Below, piece by piece: positions 1 through 12,326 of a stretch of 64,000 nt of DNA; positions within the stretch are counted from its first letter, which is position 1, and every line of letters starts with the position of its first letter. A program made the translations under genes and the position numbers. The notes beneath the pieces were generated by a model. The model saw nothing but the letters and a program-made list of their open reading frames with translations. It did no database searches and was not told where the DNA came from. Source of the DNA: Delphinus delphis. Taxonomy: Eukaryota > Chordata > Mammalia > Artiodactyla > Delphinidae. The stretch covers positions 68,818,267-68,882,266 of the forward strand of contig NC_082689.1 in the NCBI RefSeq assembly GCF_949987515.2, given 5' to 3'.

Positions 1-181
1 GGTGGTGGTTTCATAATCAATTTCTCAAAGATCAAGTAAAGAACAAAATCTAGGAAAAACTAAATAAGGTATTTATATGTAAAAAAAAAAAACTATTTGT
101 GTTAGAAAAGATCACCTATTGAAATCACAGCCCTAAGGGCTTTGAATATACTAATTAAGACTGCATTAATTCAGTAAATGC

Positions 182-395
182 GGGCTTCCCTGGTGGTGCA
201 GTGGTTGAGAGTCCGCCTGCCGAGGCAGGGGACACAGGTTCGTGCCCCGGTCCGGGAAGATCCCACATGCCGCGGAGCGGCTAGGCCCGTGAGCCATGCC
301 CGCTGAGCCTGCGCATCTGGAGCCTGTGCCTCGCAACGGGAGAGGCCACAACAGTGAGAGGCCTGCGTACCGCAAAAAAAAAAAAAAAAAAAAAA
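182..395 (+). mobile_element. CHR-type tRNA-derived SINE, short (odontocete-like) form
   Basis: Full-length SINE. It begins GGGCTTCCCTGGTGGTGCAG (A-box region), has the B-box GGTTCGTGCCC and ends in a ~22-base poly(A). It is flanked by a perfect 13 bp target-site duplication, ATTCAGTAAATGC, at 169-181 and 396-408, so both ends are exact. One base in the usual 'gagcggctgggcccg' segment differs (ctagg). The open frames on the reverse strand are SINE artefacts, not genes. Confidence 0.95.
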
Positions 396-408
396 TTCAG
401 TAAATGCA

Positions 409-672
409 ACATGCAACATTATATATTGTGTGACTAATTTTTAAATACATTCCCATTTACTTCTCTTAGCTAAATTAGTTAAATTTTCTTCCGGTTTTGC
501 TAAAAATTTCTATGTACACCATCCATTTTCTTTAATCGTGTTAATCAGTTAATGTTTAGCTACACATTTATTTAGGTCTTTTATATACATGGTTGTGCAC
601 TCTGGGTTTTAATTCTTCTGGTTGTAGTTCATGGACCATAGTCCTCCACCCAATATAGATCTTTTCCCAAAG
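409..672. other. Unrecognised AT-rich spacer
   Basis: Plain AT-rich sequence between the SINE and a MIR fossil. No repeat, exon signal or structured RNA is visible. Confidence 0.5.
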
Positions 673-880
673 GATTAATGTTAATTGAGTTTCAATTCTG
701 TACAGGCTCTTTATATAAATTACTTTATCTGATTTTCATGACAGCTTTGGGAGTAGACATTATCCCACTTTACAGATTAACATTAAGCTCAGAGTAAAGT
801 GCTGATGATCACAGGTAAAGTGGAGATGCGGTTTAAAATCTAGATTTGTCTATGCTTACAAACTTTGTTACCTCCAAATG
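673..880 (-). repeat. MIR SINE fossil, reverse orientation
   Basis: Degenerate reverse MIR. The 'ttatcccactttacagatta' core, the following 'aagctcagagtaaag' and 'gatcacaggtaaagtgg' line up with the MIR reverse consensus (tattatccccattttacagatgaggaaactgag...). Ends are approximate. Confidence 0.6.
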
Positions 881-2495
881 ATACACTTTTTAAACCTTAC
901 TCTACCCCATCCTATCTGTCCCAATTCTAGTTATTAATCATAGATTCTTATTGATTGTTTGAGGTGTGAATCTGATTAATTTAATTTGCACCAAAGGGTG
1001 AATGAATGAAGCAAGCTTTATCCTAGGTATTTTGTATTTTAAACAGGATGATCATTCAAAATGAATCTCTGTTTGGCAGGATGTTCGATTTCAGTAGGTT
1101 GATTATAGGTGGTGTGTGCCTGTAATGTTTGCATTATTATTAATGGAACTCCTTTTTATTCTTGAATGTGTCTCTGTTTTGGACTGTCAGCTTAGGTTTG
1201 GGGGACATTTTTACTTAAGGCCCCCTCAGCTACTATGTGTCTGTTTCCTTATCCAGGAAATCCAGAAGAAAATGCATGGGGTAGTGTGATTCAGGAGCAG
1301 AAGCCCTAATGTATTCTTATCCTCTCTCCTTCCTACAACAAGGTTTTATTTCCTGGCAAAATTATGTGATTTAACAAAAGTCACCAAAGTATTTAAAAGG
1401 GAAATCTAATTTACTGGTATGAAGAGAGTTTGGTTTATTTAAAACATCTCCAGCTTTTTTCATCTTGGGCCAAATGTCAGACTCAGTTCCTGCTACACAC
1501 CCTACGATCTTGTGCCTTCCAGCTCCTCCCAGAGCCTGCTGTTCTCTCCTTTACATGATATCTAAATTTCTCAGGCAACCTTGTCCACAGTTCCTAACGT
1601 TTTTTCCCCTTGTCTCTACAAGAACACCTATGAAATTTTCTTGTAATAATTTGTTTCTATGTCTGTCTCTTCCACTCAAAGTTAAACTCTCTGAAGGGAC
1701 TTATCAATGCACTTATTTTGAAAAGGGAGGAAATGGAAGGAGAGCAAAAAATTAATTTAAAAGAACCCAGGAATACACCTGTTAACTGATGAAAATGTCA
1801 GGTAGCACGTTCTAGAGAAGTCTCACTCATTCAACATCCTGTGCCTAGATATGGGAGTTGTAAAAATTAACAACTTATGTTGTTTATTAGTTGAGTAATT
1901 TAACTTGCTGCCATGTGGCTTGTATCTTATGAAGCAGTTTGTTCTAGTACTCAATAACCTGTAGCTTTTTCTAAAAAGACATAACAACTAATCAGCCTTC
2001 TTCAGTTCACCTAGAAGGAGAGACGTGAATGGTTAGGACAGTCCAGATAGATCCTTAATGTCTACACAGTCAGCTGATTCTGGTGGGGCAAACACAGGTC
2101 AATAAAAGGGAGAATATGTCTACATGTTCTTATAATAATGTATGCAAATTTGCAAGCCATCCTAGCTGTCCCTGGATCTTCTTAGTTGAATACACGTGAT
2201 CAAATACTCATAAAACTTTGCAATTATTCTGATGTCTTTTTCTGCTGTGTTTCTCCACACACTGAATACAGTCTCGAACTTCCATGTGTCTCCAAACACA
2301 TTTAATTCTTTTGCCTCAACTCTGAGTCATGGATTGAGATCGTAAGGCCTGTATGGTATCAGCAGACACTTCATCAGTCACATCCTGATACAGGATTTCA
2401 CCACCTCAGCAAGGACTTCACGTCTACTCTCTGTCAATGTGGTGTAACTTGACTGTCAAAAAATTAGAAAATAAGAGAAGAGATAGAAAAAAAAA
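881..2495. other. No recognised gene or repeat
   Basis: About 1.6 kb of non-coding-looking sequence. A 96-codon open frame at 1465-1755 (+) has no recognisable motif. Around 1480-1710 the sequence faintly resembles an L2 3' region (cttcc...ctctctgaaggga) but is too diverged to call. Confidence 0.45.
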
Positions 2496-2499
2496 AACA

Positions 2500-3040
2500 C
2501 CTATAATCTTGAACCTAAGAGATAGCCACTGTTAAAATGATGGCATGTATTGTCTATAATTTTTCTACCAAAGACACATACACTCACATATGCACACACA
2601 CCCACTTTTGTTTTATATGATCAGGAGAGCATTATATATACCAAACTCTAGCCTGTTTTCCTCACTGAAAACTTTATCCTGAATGTGTATATATTTTAAT
2701 GATTGTATAATCTTTATAACATGTCCAGTCCATAAATTATTTTAATATTCACAAAGTATTGCATTGAAGGAAAGAACATACTACCAACAATATCCTATTA
2801 TTGAACACTACCATTTCCAACTCTTCACAATTGTAAAAACATACTAATTTTTCCTTAGTATATACTACTAAAAGTATAATTGCTGGGTAAAACAGTATGT
2901 GTACCTAAAAACCTTTGGTACCTCCTGTCAAATTATATTCCACTTAATTTCTGTGTATAATAAAATCGGTATTCTTTTTAATTTTTGTTGACCAGTAAAA
3001 ATAGTATCTTATTGTCTGATCACTGAATTTAACCCCAAAT
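2500..3040 (-). mobile_element. Old L1 (L1M-type) 3' fragment, reverse
   Basis: The order of words 'gagatagccactgttaaaat', 'tataatttttctacc', 'attatatataccaaactctagcctg' and 'aattgctgggtaaaacagta' follows the reverse complement of an ancient mammalian L1 3' region (usual words: 'ataaccactgttaaca', 'cttccagac', 'attgctgggtcaaagggta'). It is highly diverged, has no usable frame and no TSD is visible. Confidence 0.6.
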
Positions 3041-4980
3041 CGTTATTGAAAAATGTGTAGAAAATACTTAGAGCTAACAGTGCTCAATATTGCTGAACCT
3101 ATGGAGCTATGGGACTGTCCTGTCTAGATGCCCCTCCCCACACCAGGGTCCGTCTTCCAAAAACTGCTTTTCACATTCATATTTTCAGTTCAGTAATTTG
3201 CTGGCAGTTTTCCAAGTCTTGGATTCAGAAACTAATACCAATTTTTGACTATTTAACAGTGTTCCTTGAATTTTTTCTCCTTTCTATTTAGAATGAGTTG
3301 GATTTTAAGTTGTTTTCGGTATTGCTTATTATCTGTGAAAATTACGATGAAAAGCTTGATTAGTGAAAAGTTTTTATTCAATAACTCGCATATGAATATA
3401 TCTACATATACATAAATATATTCACATTTTTGTAGTTTTGTTTAGATTCAAGTGATAGGCATGAAAGGTAATAAATCCATAATAAATAAACTTTCAGCTA
3501 AGATACCATGTAACAGAAATGAAATATACTTATAATCATAAGTGGTATCAGTTACTCAAAATTACACAGTAATGTGTGAGGAAATATACAAGCAACAGAA
3601 ACTCAGCATAGTATTAGATAAGCTGCTAACTCTATCCCAGTATAATACTACCGAAGTGACTGCAGAGAAAGATCGCTCTCTTCCTAGGTTGCAGAGGAAC
3701 TTAATCAAGACATGCAGAGCTCAGGTAATCTCATCTTTCTAGCTGTGACTCAGTTCTCGGGTCTTCCCTCCAGGTGTTCTTCGTAATGAATATCACTTAA
3801 CCAAGACTCAGTAGGATATATAGATTCCTAAACTGCTATTCTCAGAATTTGCTCCCCGAATGAAGCACTACACAAAAATGCCACTAATCATGCACAGCCC
3901 CAACTGTCCTGTGCGTTGGTTTCTATTCAGTTCTCATTCTGTAATTGCAGGACTTGTATCTTTGCACAGTTCATGTTTCTAGAGTTGAGCAGAAGGTGTC
4001 CTACTGAAATTTCACACCCCCTAACATTCATTATTTTAAATATATTCAGAACAATGTGAGTATAGTGCAAGTTACACAACATTTGTTTTAATTATTGGCT
4101 CCTTTGAGGATGCCAATAACTTCAATGATGAATTCCCCTCTGGAGCATAATTAATTTAAAAGAGTTCTGTTAGTACTTTTTATTATTAATCTAAGTTTTT
4201 TGAAAATGTGAGGGATAGTGATTGTGTTCTCTAAATCTTTACCAAGTAAGAATTTTATAATATTCTTGCTTTTTCTTCAGTAATAGAAACTAGAGCTAAA
4301 TGTCTGGTTGAACTACAGTTCAGCTATAGAAATGAAAATTACTCTCGAGTGTAAACAAATAGGCAAGAGTAATTTCATAAGTACTTCCTATGTGGCATTT
4401 GAAAAATCACTAGTAACAATAAAATTTTTTTTTTCAGAAGAGAGGGCTTACAAATTTTAGCTAGGATATCTGAGGTTATAGAATTAAAATGTTAAAATAT
4501 AAAAAATGAAGGTGAAGCCGACCTTCTAATTATTTTAGCTGAATGTTGAAATACCCAGAAAAAACAAACAAGAAATTCCAGGCATTTTCTTTTCATTCCA
4601 GCAGAAGTAATACGTGCTAACTTCTGTTAAAGATTCCAAGAAATATGCACTAAAAAAAGCAGAAAACTTTTTCTGAAGTAATGAGATTATAATATAACCA
4701 GGCAGGACCTTCTTGCTCCCAATTGCATTGTTCCAGAATTGGAATAATCACTCCCTCCCTATCCCTACACCCAGTTTATCTAACTCGAGTGAAAAATCAG
4801 ATCCTGGAATTTTTTCTTTTTCTTGATTTTAGTTTATTTATATCTGTGTACACTGATATCTTGCTAATGAGTTCAAAGACTGGGCTTGCAAAATTATCTA
4901 TGGTAACTTATATGTTATTCTATAACTGGGATGAATGAAGTAGTAGAGTGTGGTATGAACACTTCAACTGATATTAATAG
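3041..4980. other. No recognised gene or repeat
   Basis: About 1.9 kb AT-rich. Short open frames (3109-3291, 3542-3742, 4723-4938, all +) show no family signature, codon pattern or flanking splice sites that I could support. 3390-3480 is A/T-rich with repeated 'atacata' words. Confidence 0.45.
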
Positions 4981-4982
4981 TA

Positions 4983-5230
4983 ACTATCATTCACTGAGCA
5001 CTTACAGTGTGCCAGTACTCTTCTGAAATCTCAGTTTTTCCTAATCCTCACGACATCTTATGAAGTAGGTATTTGATTATTCCCATTTTCCAGATTGAAA
5101 AGCTGAAGTCAATAAGCTTTCTCAAGGCTACACAGGTAGCATATAACAAAGCTGTGATTTAAGTGTAGGTTGTCTTCTTTCAGAGCCTGAGCCCTCGGAA
5201 CTCTACTGTACCACCTCAAACCCCTCCTGT
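4983..5230 (-). repeat. MIR SINE fossil, reverse orientation
   Basis: Reads through 'cactgagcacttacagtgtg', 'ctaatcctcacgacatctta', 'attcccattttccagattga' and 'ctcaaggctacacaggtagc', matching the reverse MIR consensus over nearly its full length. Confidence 0.85.
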
Positions 5231-5573
5231 CCATGTAGGGTCTCTAAAACATAGTGCACCCATATTTGACATAGAGTCACCTTCCATCTTGATAGAAAAA
5301 TGTAAATTGTTTTCGGATTTTAAACATTTAAATGTTTTAAATTTGGAGGCTCCTAATCTTCTCTCAAATGCATTTAGACAAACACTTCTGGTGTTTCAGA
5401 AATACTTTAAATTCACCTCTCTTTCCCCATTGCCTAAAGTAGCTACTCAACAAATAATTTCTTTAAATAAATAAACGAATAAATTAAACTTGGGGCAAAC
5501 TCTCTGAACATTTGATCTGTCGGTTACTTCTTCAATAATGTGGAAGTTGTCTCTTGCCTATTTGAAACAGGTG

Positions 5574-5850
5574 GTAAAGAAGGAGCATAGCGTAGTGGCT
5601 AAGGCCATGGACTCTGTAGTCAGGTGCTTGGGTCTAAATCCTGAAATATTCATCGTGTGATCTGCAAGTTACCTAATTGCCCTGTCCTCAACTTCATCAT
5701 CAGTGAAATGGGGACTATGATAATAATAGGACCTATCTTACAGGGATTTATGAGGACTAAAAGTGTCTATATTTGTAAAACACTTACAAAAGCTCTTGGT
5801 ACCTCGTAAGTGCAATGTAAGTGTTAACAAATAAAATGATATGAACATTT
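5574..5850 (+). repeat. MIR SINE fossil, forward orientation
   Basis: Forward MIR: 'gcatagcgtagtggctaagg' (tRNA-like head), 'atggactctgtagtcagg', 'gaaatggggactatgataat', 'agggatttatgaggactaaa'. It lies 340 bp from the reverse MIR at 4983-5230, so the two form an old inverted pair. Confidence 0.88.
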
Positions 5851-8219
5851 AAAAAATGTGAAAAGGAATTGGGTTAAAAATACATATTAAGTTGATATTC
5901 TTACTGAGTGTTGTGCTCAAAAGGAAATTTGGAGCTGCATGTGTGACTGAGTAAAAAATGTGGACCAAATTTTGACGTCAGTAGGTAAAAGAATGTATCA
6001 GCAGTATTTCTTGAAAATTTAAAATGTGAAATTCCGGGGGTGATTATGGCCTCAATCAAATTCTGTGTAATTTAATTTATTTTTAGACCTATTTTGAAAT
6101 GCTGAAACTCGTTTTGTTTTAGGTGTGGTTGCCCTGAAAATGTCAGCAGTCTGAGCAACTTGGGCTTTTACAGTTTTTCTCTGCACAGCTGTCTTTCAGC
6201 TACACTGCACCAGTTCCAGAATGGTATTCCAGAAACCAGTGTATTTTGAAAGCAATAGTTCCTCAAGTCACAGGGAGGTGTAAGCTCAGTTTACCCCTCT
6301 TCCTCCCAGGATTTACTGGGAATCAAGATACATCTTGTTTAAAACAAAGATGTGGAATTAATTGAAACCTATTGACTTGGAGAAAATATGTAGATATAAA
6401 TATTCAAATATAGGCACCATAGCTAAAGTGACCATATCATTTGTAATCCAAAGAAGGATTCTTTTTAACATAAAAGGGAAAGTTATTAATAATTATAACA
6501 GGAGAACAGAAAAATCCAGGACTGTCCAGACAAATTGAATGTATGAATACTCTAAATACAACCTATATTTGGCCCTGTGTATCAGAGTCTTCAAAACGTA
6601 ATCCATTCTATAGTACAGATTTATCTTTAACAATTTTTAGGTTCCTGAAACTAGTGAGTTTAAAAATGTAGCCACTCATTCCTGTGATGCCTAAAATGCT
6701 TACTGTGTAGACAAAGGCAGTATCTTGCAATCTGGAGAAATGAGTCAGGATTCTTCTAAAGAATATATTGCACCTGCTGACCTCTTTGAACTAAGACTAC
6801 AAATGACTCTCTCTATAAATACCATGTTGAAGTTTCTTAGCAAAGGAATTAACCTTAACCACTTTGTGAGCCACAGTGAGTCATGAGAGCAGAATGGACT
6901 GAAGGTAAAGAGACTGAGTTCCTTGTTGAATGCCAACAGTTCTTTATAGGATATCTTTGACTCTCAAAGATCTTACAAAGAATCTTTATCTTTGAATCTG
7001 TTAAAGCATGTGTGTGCACAGGGCGTGTGCACAGCCATCTTTTTTTCCAGCTTCTCTGTTAGGCTTTAGTCACATGTGTTTGTCTATTTGTAATCCCGTG
7101 ATAAAATTAGCCTTGCTTTGGGGGTAAAATTAATTGTCTAGAGGATTAAGTAGGAAGGACAACTCCAGAAAAGTTGGGACAGACAGCATTAAGCTTAGAG
7201 TTATCAACATTCTAATAAAAACAATTTAAAAGGTAATTAGTTAATTCAGATTTTCAATACGAAGTGAACTTATTCATTCTCATGAATTTAAATGAAAATT
7301 GATCTCTCCGAATTTGAGGAGAAAGTGCAAGTATCCGAAAATCAAAATTAAGGAGTGAGAAATTTTTTTTCAGAGCAAAGTTAGATGAAAGTGGTACAGC
7401 TGGTATTCTTATATTGTTTGTATTTTTTCCAGATCCAGTACAAACATAAAGGAAATCATCTTTGTCTGTTAAAATTGAGTTTGTAAACAAATTTAGCTTT
7501 TGCAGTGCTACAATTAGAAAAGAATAAAAAGCCTATGAATAACAGTAATCATAAAAATACTTCTTCCCTTCTAGATCCAACTAATTATTCCTTTTAAATT
7601 ACCACTGGTTGTTGAGATCATTGCCCATGATAAAACATCACCAGAAGGGTGTGGGAAAAATATGGAGGCATGAGAAATTATACCCTCCACACTCAGCTGT
7701 CTCTTTTCCTTTTGACTTATGGCGTCCCATTCACTTTATAACTGCTAAATGAAAGTTCATAGAATAAAGAAGCACCTGAATAAACATATTGAAGAACTTA
7801 TATGATATGTGGAAATAGAAGTTGTATTATTGTGGGTGGTTATGTTTTTTCACTGAAAATGTGTCCCTCCCCTTTTAATGAACTAGTATGGAAAAAAAAA
7901 CACAGGCTGTCAATCAGTATTATTGTCAATTTGACCTTAATGAAAAGTTAGTTATAGAAAAGAGCAGCATATGATACTCTTAGTTAAGGAACGATTTCTT
8001 CTAGTCCCTTACCCTGCATTATTCCTCAACTCCTTATTCTAGAGAAACATTGCCCTGCCTCCAAACAAAGAATAATGAACTAGACAGGGTAGAAATCTTT
8101 GGCAGTTCAAAAGCTCAAAATTAACTACTGTCTTTCAAGTACAACAAAATTAGCATTATTCTTGCAAATTTACAGGAAAGATTGATCCATATGTCTAAGT
8201 CTACTATTATCACTTTAAT
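5851..8219. other. No recognised gene or repeat
   Basis: About 2.4 kb AT-rich. Reverse open frames at 6745-6936 and 7254-7490 carry no recognisable domain. No poly(A)-tailed insert, TSD or structured element was found. Confidence 0.45.
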
Positions 8220-8277
8220 TAAAAGTTTTATTTTGAAAAATATTCAGACCTACAGAAGAATTGCAAAAATATTCATT

Positions 8278-8600
8278 CTTTTTTTTATAAATTTATTTAT
8301 TTTTGGCTGCATTGGGCCTTCGTTGCTGCGTGCGGGCTTTCTCTAGTTGTGGCGAGAGGGGGCTACTCTTCATTGCGGTGCACAGGCTTCTCATTGTGGT
8401 GGCTTCTCTTGTTGCGGAGCATGGGCTCTAGGCACGCGGGCTCAGTAGTTGTGGCTCACGGGCTCTAGAGCGCAGGCTCAGTAGTTGTGGCGCATGGGCT
8501 TAGTTGCTCTGCAGCATGTGGGATCTTCCCGGACCAGGGCTCGAACCCGTGTTCTTGCATTGGCAGGCAGATTCTTAACCACTGTGCCACCAGGGAAGCC
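8278..8600 (-). mobile_element. CHR SINE, long older form, reverse
   Basis: The reverse strand reads from 'ggcttccctggtggcacagt' (8581-8600) to an (AAAT)n-rich tail at ~8285. It includes the long 3' part ('gcaacgaaggcccaatgcag' type end) missing from the short form. An imperfect TSD is visible: 'tgcaaaaatattcatt' at the left and 'tgcagaaatgttataa' at the right. Its divergence makes it older than the poly(A)-tailed short copies. Confidence 0.9.
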
Positions 8601-9024
8601 TGCAGAAATGTTATAATGAACTCTCACACTACCTTGATATAGACTAACCTATTTTACAAGTTGCCACATTTGCTTTATCTCTGTATATATTTTCTGCATA
8701 ATATATATACACATTGTTATTTTACGTCTATTTACTTATTTTGCTAAGCCATTTGAAAATTATTTGCACAGTTCACGACCCTTCATCCTTAAGTACTTCA
8801 ATGTTTTATTAATAATAAGGAAACTCATTTATGTATTATAGCTACAGCTTAATTATCAAATTCAGGAAATTTTACATTGATCCAGTACTATTATCTAAAC
8901 ACCCTATCTTCATATTTTGCCAGTTGTCCCAATATTGTCCTTTAGCTAATTAGTTTTTAACATTTCAGGATTTAAACCAGTATCATACATTGCAGTTTGT
9001 TGTCAGGTCTCTTTAGTCTCCTTT

Positions 9025-9485
9025 TTTTAAAATTACTTTTTTGAAGTGTAGTTGATTTACAATGTTGTGTTAATTTCTGCTGTACAGCAAAGTGATTCAG
9101 TCACACATATACATATATATATAAACATTTTTAATATCCTTTTCCATTATGGTTCATCATAGGATATTTGAGTATAGTTCTCTGTGCTGTACAGTAGGAC
9201 GTTGTTGTTTATGCATTCTATATATAATAGCTTACATCTGCTAACCCTAACCTCCCACTCCATCTTTTTTTTTTTTTTTTTTTGCGCTACACGGGCCTCT
9301 CACTACTGCGGCCTCTCCCGTTGCGGAGCACAGGCTCCGGATGCGCAGGCCCAGCGGCCATGGCTCACGGGCCCAGCCGCTCCGCGGCATGTGGGATCTT
9401 CCCGGACCGGGGCACGAACCCGTGTCCCCTGCATCGGCAGGCGGACTCTCAACCACTGAGCCACCAGGGAAGCCCTCCCACTCCA
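9025..9485 (-). mobile_element. 5'-truncated L1 3' end, reverse, split by a SINE
   Basis: 'tgaagtgtagttgatttaca', 'atgttgtgttaatttctgct' and 'gtacagcaaagtgattcagt' are the reverse of the cetartiodactyl L1 3' UTR terminus. The insertion has a perfect 15 bp TSD, TCTTTAGTCTCCTTT, at 9010-9024 and 9486-9500. The young SINE at 9268-9475 inserted at its 5'-truncated edge. Confidence 0.88.
9268..9475 (-). mobile_element. CHR-type SINE, short form, reverse
   Basis: Poly(T) at the left, then the complement of 'gtgagaggcccgtgtagcgc', ending with GGGAAGCCC at 9475. Perfect TSD TCCCACTCCATCTTT at 9253-9267 and 9476-9490. The right TSD copy overlaps the TSD of the host L1, so this SINE is younger. The long frames crossing it on both strands are artefacts. 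Confidence 0.95.
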
Positions 9486-9766
9486 TCTTTAGTCTCCTTT
9501 AATTTGAATCACTTCCTCAGCCTTTCTTGTCTTTATGATATTTATATTCTTTAAAGGTACAAGCTCACTGTTTTGCAGAATGTTTAGTTTGGGTTTGTTT
9601 GTTGAATCCTCATAACTTGATTCAAGTTGTAGATTTTTGTCATATATAACACATAGGTTATGCTGTATCCTCTTCAAAATTGCCAGAAACACCTAATGTC
9701 AGTTTGTCCTATTATTGGTGATGTTAACTTTGATCAGTTGTCATGCCATTTTTTCACATGGTTTGA

Positions 9767-11760
9767 TCAAAAATTGGAAAATGAAATTTAAAAATACCCT
9801 TAAGATCAGCATCGATAGAATAAATTTAACAAAAATGTTCAAGACATCTATAGGAAAATAATCACACATATTATTAAGAGAAGTTATGGAGCAAATAAGT
9901 AAATGGAGAGATGTTCCATGTTCATGAATTGAAAGTCTCAGTATTGTAAAGATGTTCAGGCTTCCCAAGTTGACCTGCAATCCTAACCAAAATTATAGCA
10001 GATTTTCTAATGTAAAGTAACAGGCTGATTCAGAAATTTATATGAAAATGCAAAGGATATAGACAGCCAAAAAAAAAAAAAATCACAGTAAAGAACAAAG
10101 TTGGAGAACTCTAACCACCTGATTTTAGGAATTACTTTAAAGCTACAGTAATCATGACAAGGGGAATTGGCATACATATAGATAAATAGATCGATGGAAC
10201 AGAATAGTTCATAAATAGATCCTCACATATATAGTTAACTGATTTTTGATAAAGGCACAGGCAATTCAGTTGAGGAAAGATGAGTCATTTCAACAAATGA
10301 GCCAAATTAACTGCAAAAATATATGGGAATAAGTGGACCTTGACTCTTACATTATACTTTGCACAAAAATTAATTTGATATGGTTTGTAGACCTAAACAT
10401 AAAAGTTAAAATTATAAATTTTCTAGAAATACCCTCCCCCCAAATCTTTGTAACTTTCACTGGGCAACGATTTCTAAGAAAGTATACAAAAGGCACTACC
10501 CATAAGAATGAAAATGACGAATTGGACAATCATCAAAATTAAAAACTTATGTAGTACTTCAAAAATTCCATAAAGGACATGAAAATTGACAGACTGGGAG
10601 AAAATATTATCAATGCATTTATTTGACTAAGGAATTATTTTCTATATATGTGTGTAGATATAACGTATAACAAATATATGTATGTGTCTATAAATCAGTA
10701 ATAAAAAGATAAATGATCCAAATAAAAATGATGGGCAAAAGACTTGTATAGATATTTCATAAAAAAAGATACACAGTGACCATTAAGCACATGAAAAGGG
10801 AAATGTAAGGGCTTCCCTGGTGGCACAGTGGTTGAGAGTCTGCCTGCCGATGCAGGGGACACAGGTTTGTGCCCCGGTCCGGGAAGATCCCACATGCCGC
10901 AGAGCGGCTAGGCCTGTGAGCCATGGCTCCTGGGCCTGTGCGTCCGGAGCCTGTGCTCCGCAACGGGAGAGGCCACAACAGTGAGAGGCCCGCGTACCGC
11001 AAAAAAAAAAAAAAAAAAAAGGGAAATGTAATTTAAAACCAAAGGAAGGTACCATTTCATACCCACCAGAATAGATAAAATTAAAGACTGACAACATCAA
11101 ATGTTGGTGAGGATGTGGAGTGACTGAACCTCTCATCCACTGCCAGTAGGATTGCAAAATAGTGTAAACACTGAAGAACTGTTTAGTGTTTCATTATAAA
11201 ATTAAACACACACCTACTTTATGGTCTAGCAATTCCTCTTCTAGGTCTTTCTCCAAGAGAAATTAAAATACATGTCTATAAAATGATTTGTTTAAATTGT
11301 TTACAACAGCTTTATTTATAATAGCCCAAATTGGGAAACAACCCAAATGTTCATCAGCAGGCAGACAGCTAAATAAATTGTGGTATAGCCATCGACAGTA
11401 CACCAGTTAGTAATAAACAATAAGAAACTATTGATACAAAAAAATGCCATGAGTGGCTCTCAGAAACATGTTGGGGGGGAAAAAGCCACAGATGAAAGAA
11501 TAAACACTGCACAATTCCATTTACATAAACTTCAAGTTTAGGAAAAAACCTAATCTATGGTGATAGAAGTCAAAACAGGTTGCCTGTGGAGTGGGGGAGA
11601 GTAGGAATTGACTGGAAGGGGGCTCATGGGAACTTTTGGGAGTGGTGGACATATTCTCTATCTTGACTGGGGTATTGAGTCTCTATATTGGTCCAAATTC
11701 AACAAATTGTATACCTCAATTTGCATTTCACTGTACATAAATTTTCCCTTAATTTAATAA
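9767..11760 (+). mobile_element. L1 3' half (ORF2 C-terminal region and 3' UTR), forward
   Basis: Forward L1, 5'-truncated and diverged. Landmarks in order are 'aaatggagagatgttccatg', 'aagttggagaactctaacca', 'ctacagtaatcatgacaagg', 'gactgggagaaaatattatc', 'ggtgaggatgtggagtgact' and 'acccaaatgttcatcagcag'. The frame is broken many times, so no protein is made. It is split by a young SINE at 10809-11020. The A-run at 10071-10082 is internal, not a tail. The 3' end lies near 11755. Confidence 0.88.
10809..11020 (+). mobile_element. CHR-type SINE, short form, inside L1
   Basis: GGGCTTCCCTGGTGGCACAG start, pol III A and B boxes and a 20-base poly(A). Perfect TSD GGGAAATGTAA at 10798-10808 and 11021-11031, lying within L1 sequence on both sides. 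Confidence 0.96.
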
Positions 11761-12326
11761 TGTCACTGTTTACTTTCAGAGTCAGACTATTTTTTCTATA
11801 ACCAAACAATCTTTACACAGACTTCAGTAAGACTTAAATAAATGCATCAAGGCATGTATTCTTTAAATTCTTTAAATTCTGGGCATTTACTTCAACATAT
11901 AGGGGAATTAGTATTATATTGAATATTCCACTGATTGGATTTTCATCATAACAATAAAAATCACAGTCCATAACTCATTTTCTTTTTTTCAAAGTTGAAA
12001 GACATTCATAATGTCCTGATTACCAACCAGGATTTATTTTCATGATTTAGGAAAAAAGGTTTACATATTTGATTAGCAACTAGTTTTGTTTGTTTTCCCC
12101 AGTGGCCTCTCAGATTTTAGCAATGCCTCAAAGGAACTAAATCTGTTGTTTATTATATGTTGACCTATTTCTATTCACTTTCCCTCCTTGTAAAAGTGGT
12201 AATTTATAATTTTAAATTCAATATTTCATCCTCTTAAAACTATGTCTAAACCAATGGCGTTCAATTCTTTCCTCCATTAGTCAATGGTATCTTAGTTTTA
12301 TTTAAGGGCAGTATTTTTATTTTTAA

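Larger units (their letters stand above)
8220..9740. mobile_element. Old L1-like 3' segment, host of nested insertions
   Basis: Diverged sequence at 8220-8277, 8601-9024 and 9491-9740 appears to be one old element. Words such as 'gaattgcaaaaatattc', 'gtcaggtctctttagtctcc', 'cctcagcctttcttgtcttt', 'gtttagtttgggtttgtttg' and 'ttattggtgatgttaacttt' follow in the order I know from an ancient mammalian L1 3' region. It is interrupted by a reverse CHR SINE (8278-8600) and by a younger reverse L1 (9025-9485). I am moderately sure of the class and unsure of the subfamily and orientation. Confidence 0.5.

Noticed and set aside
171..419. Open frames over SINE copies, e.g. here and at 9184-9554, 20643-20957, 29723-29979, 52259-52560, 63240-63634
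   Set aside because: All encode the same Arg/Pro/Cys-rich peptides in several frames on both strands, because they come from the GC-rich tRNA-derived SINE.
8278..8600. tRNA gene, from A and B box matches in SINEs
   Set aside because: The boxes belong to SINE heads; no tRNA cloverleaf with a CCA-proximal acceptor stem is formed, and poly(A) tails and TSDs follow.
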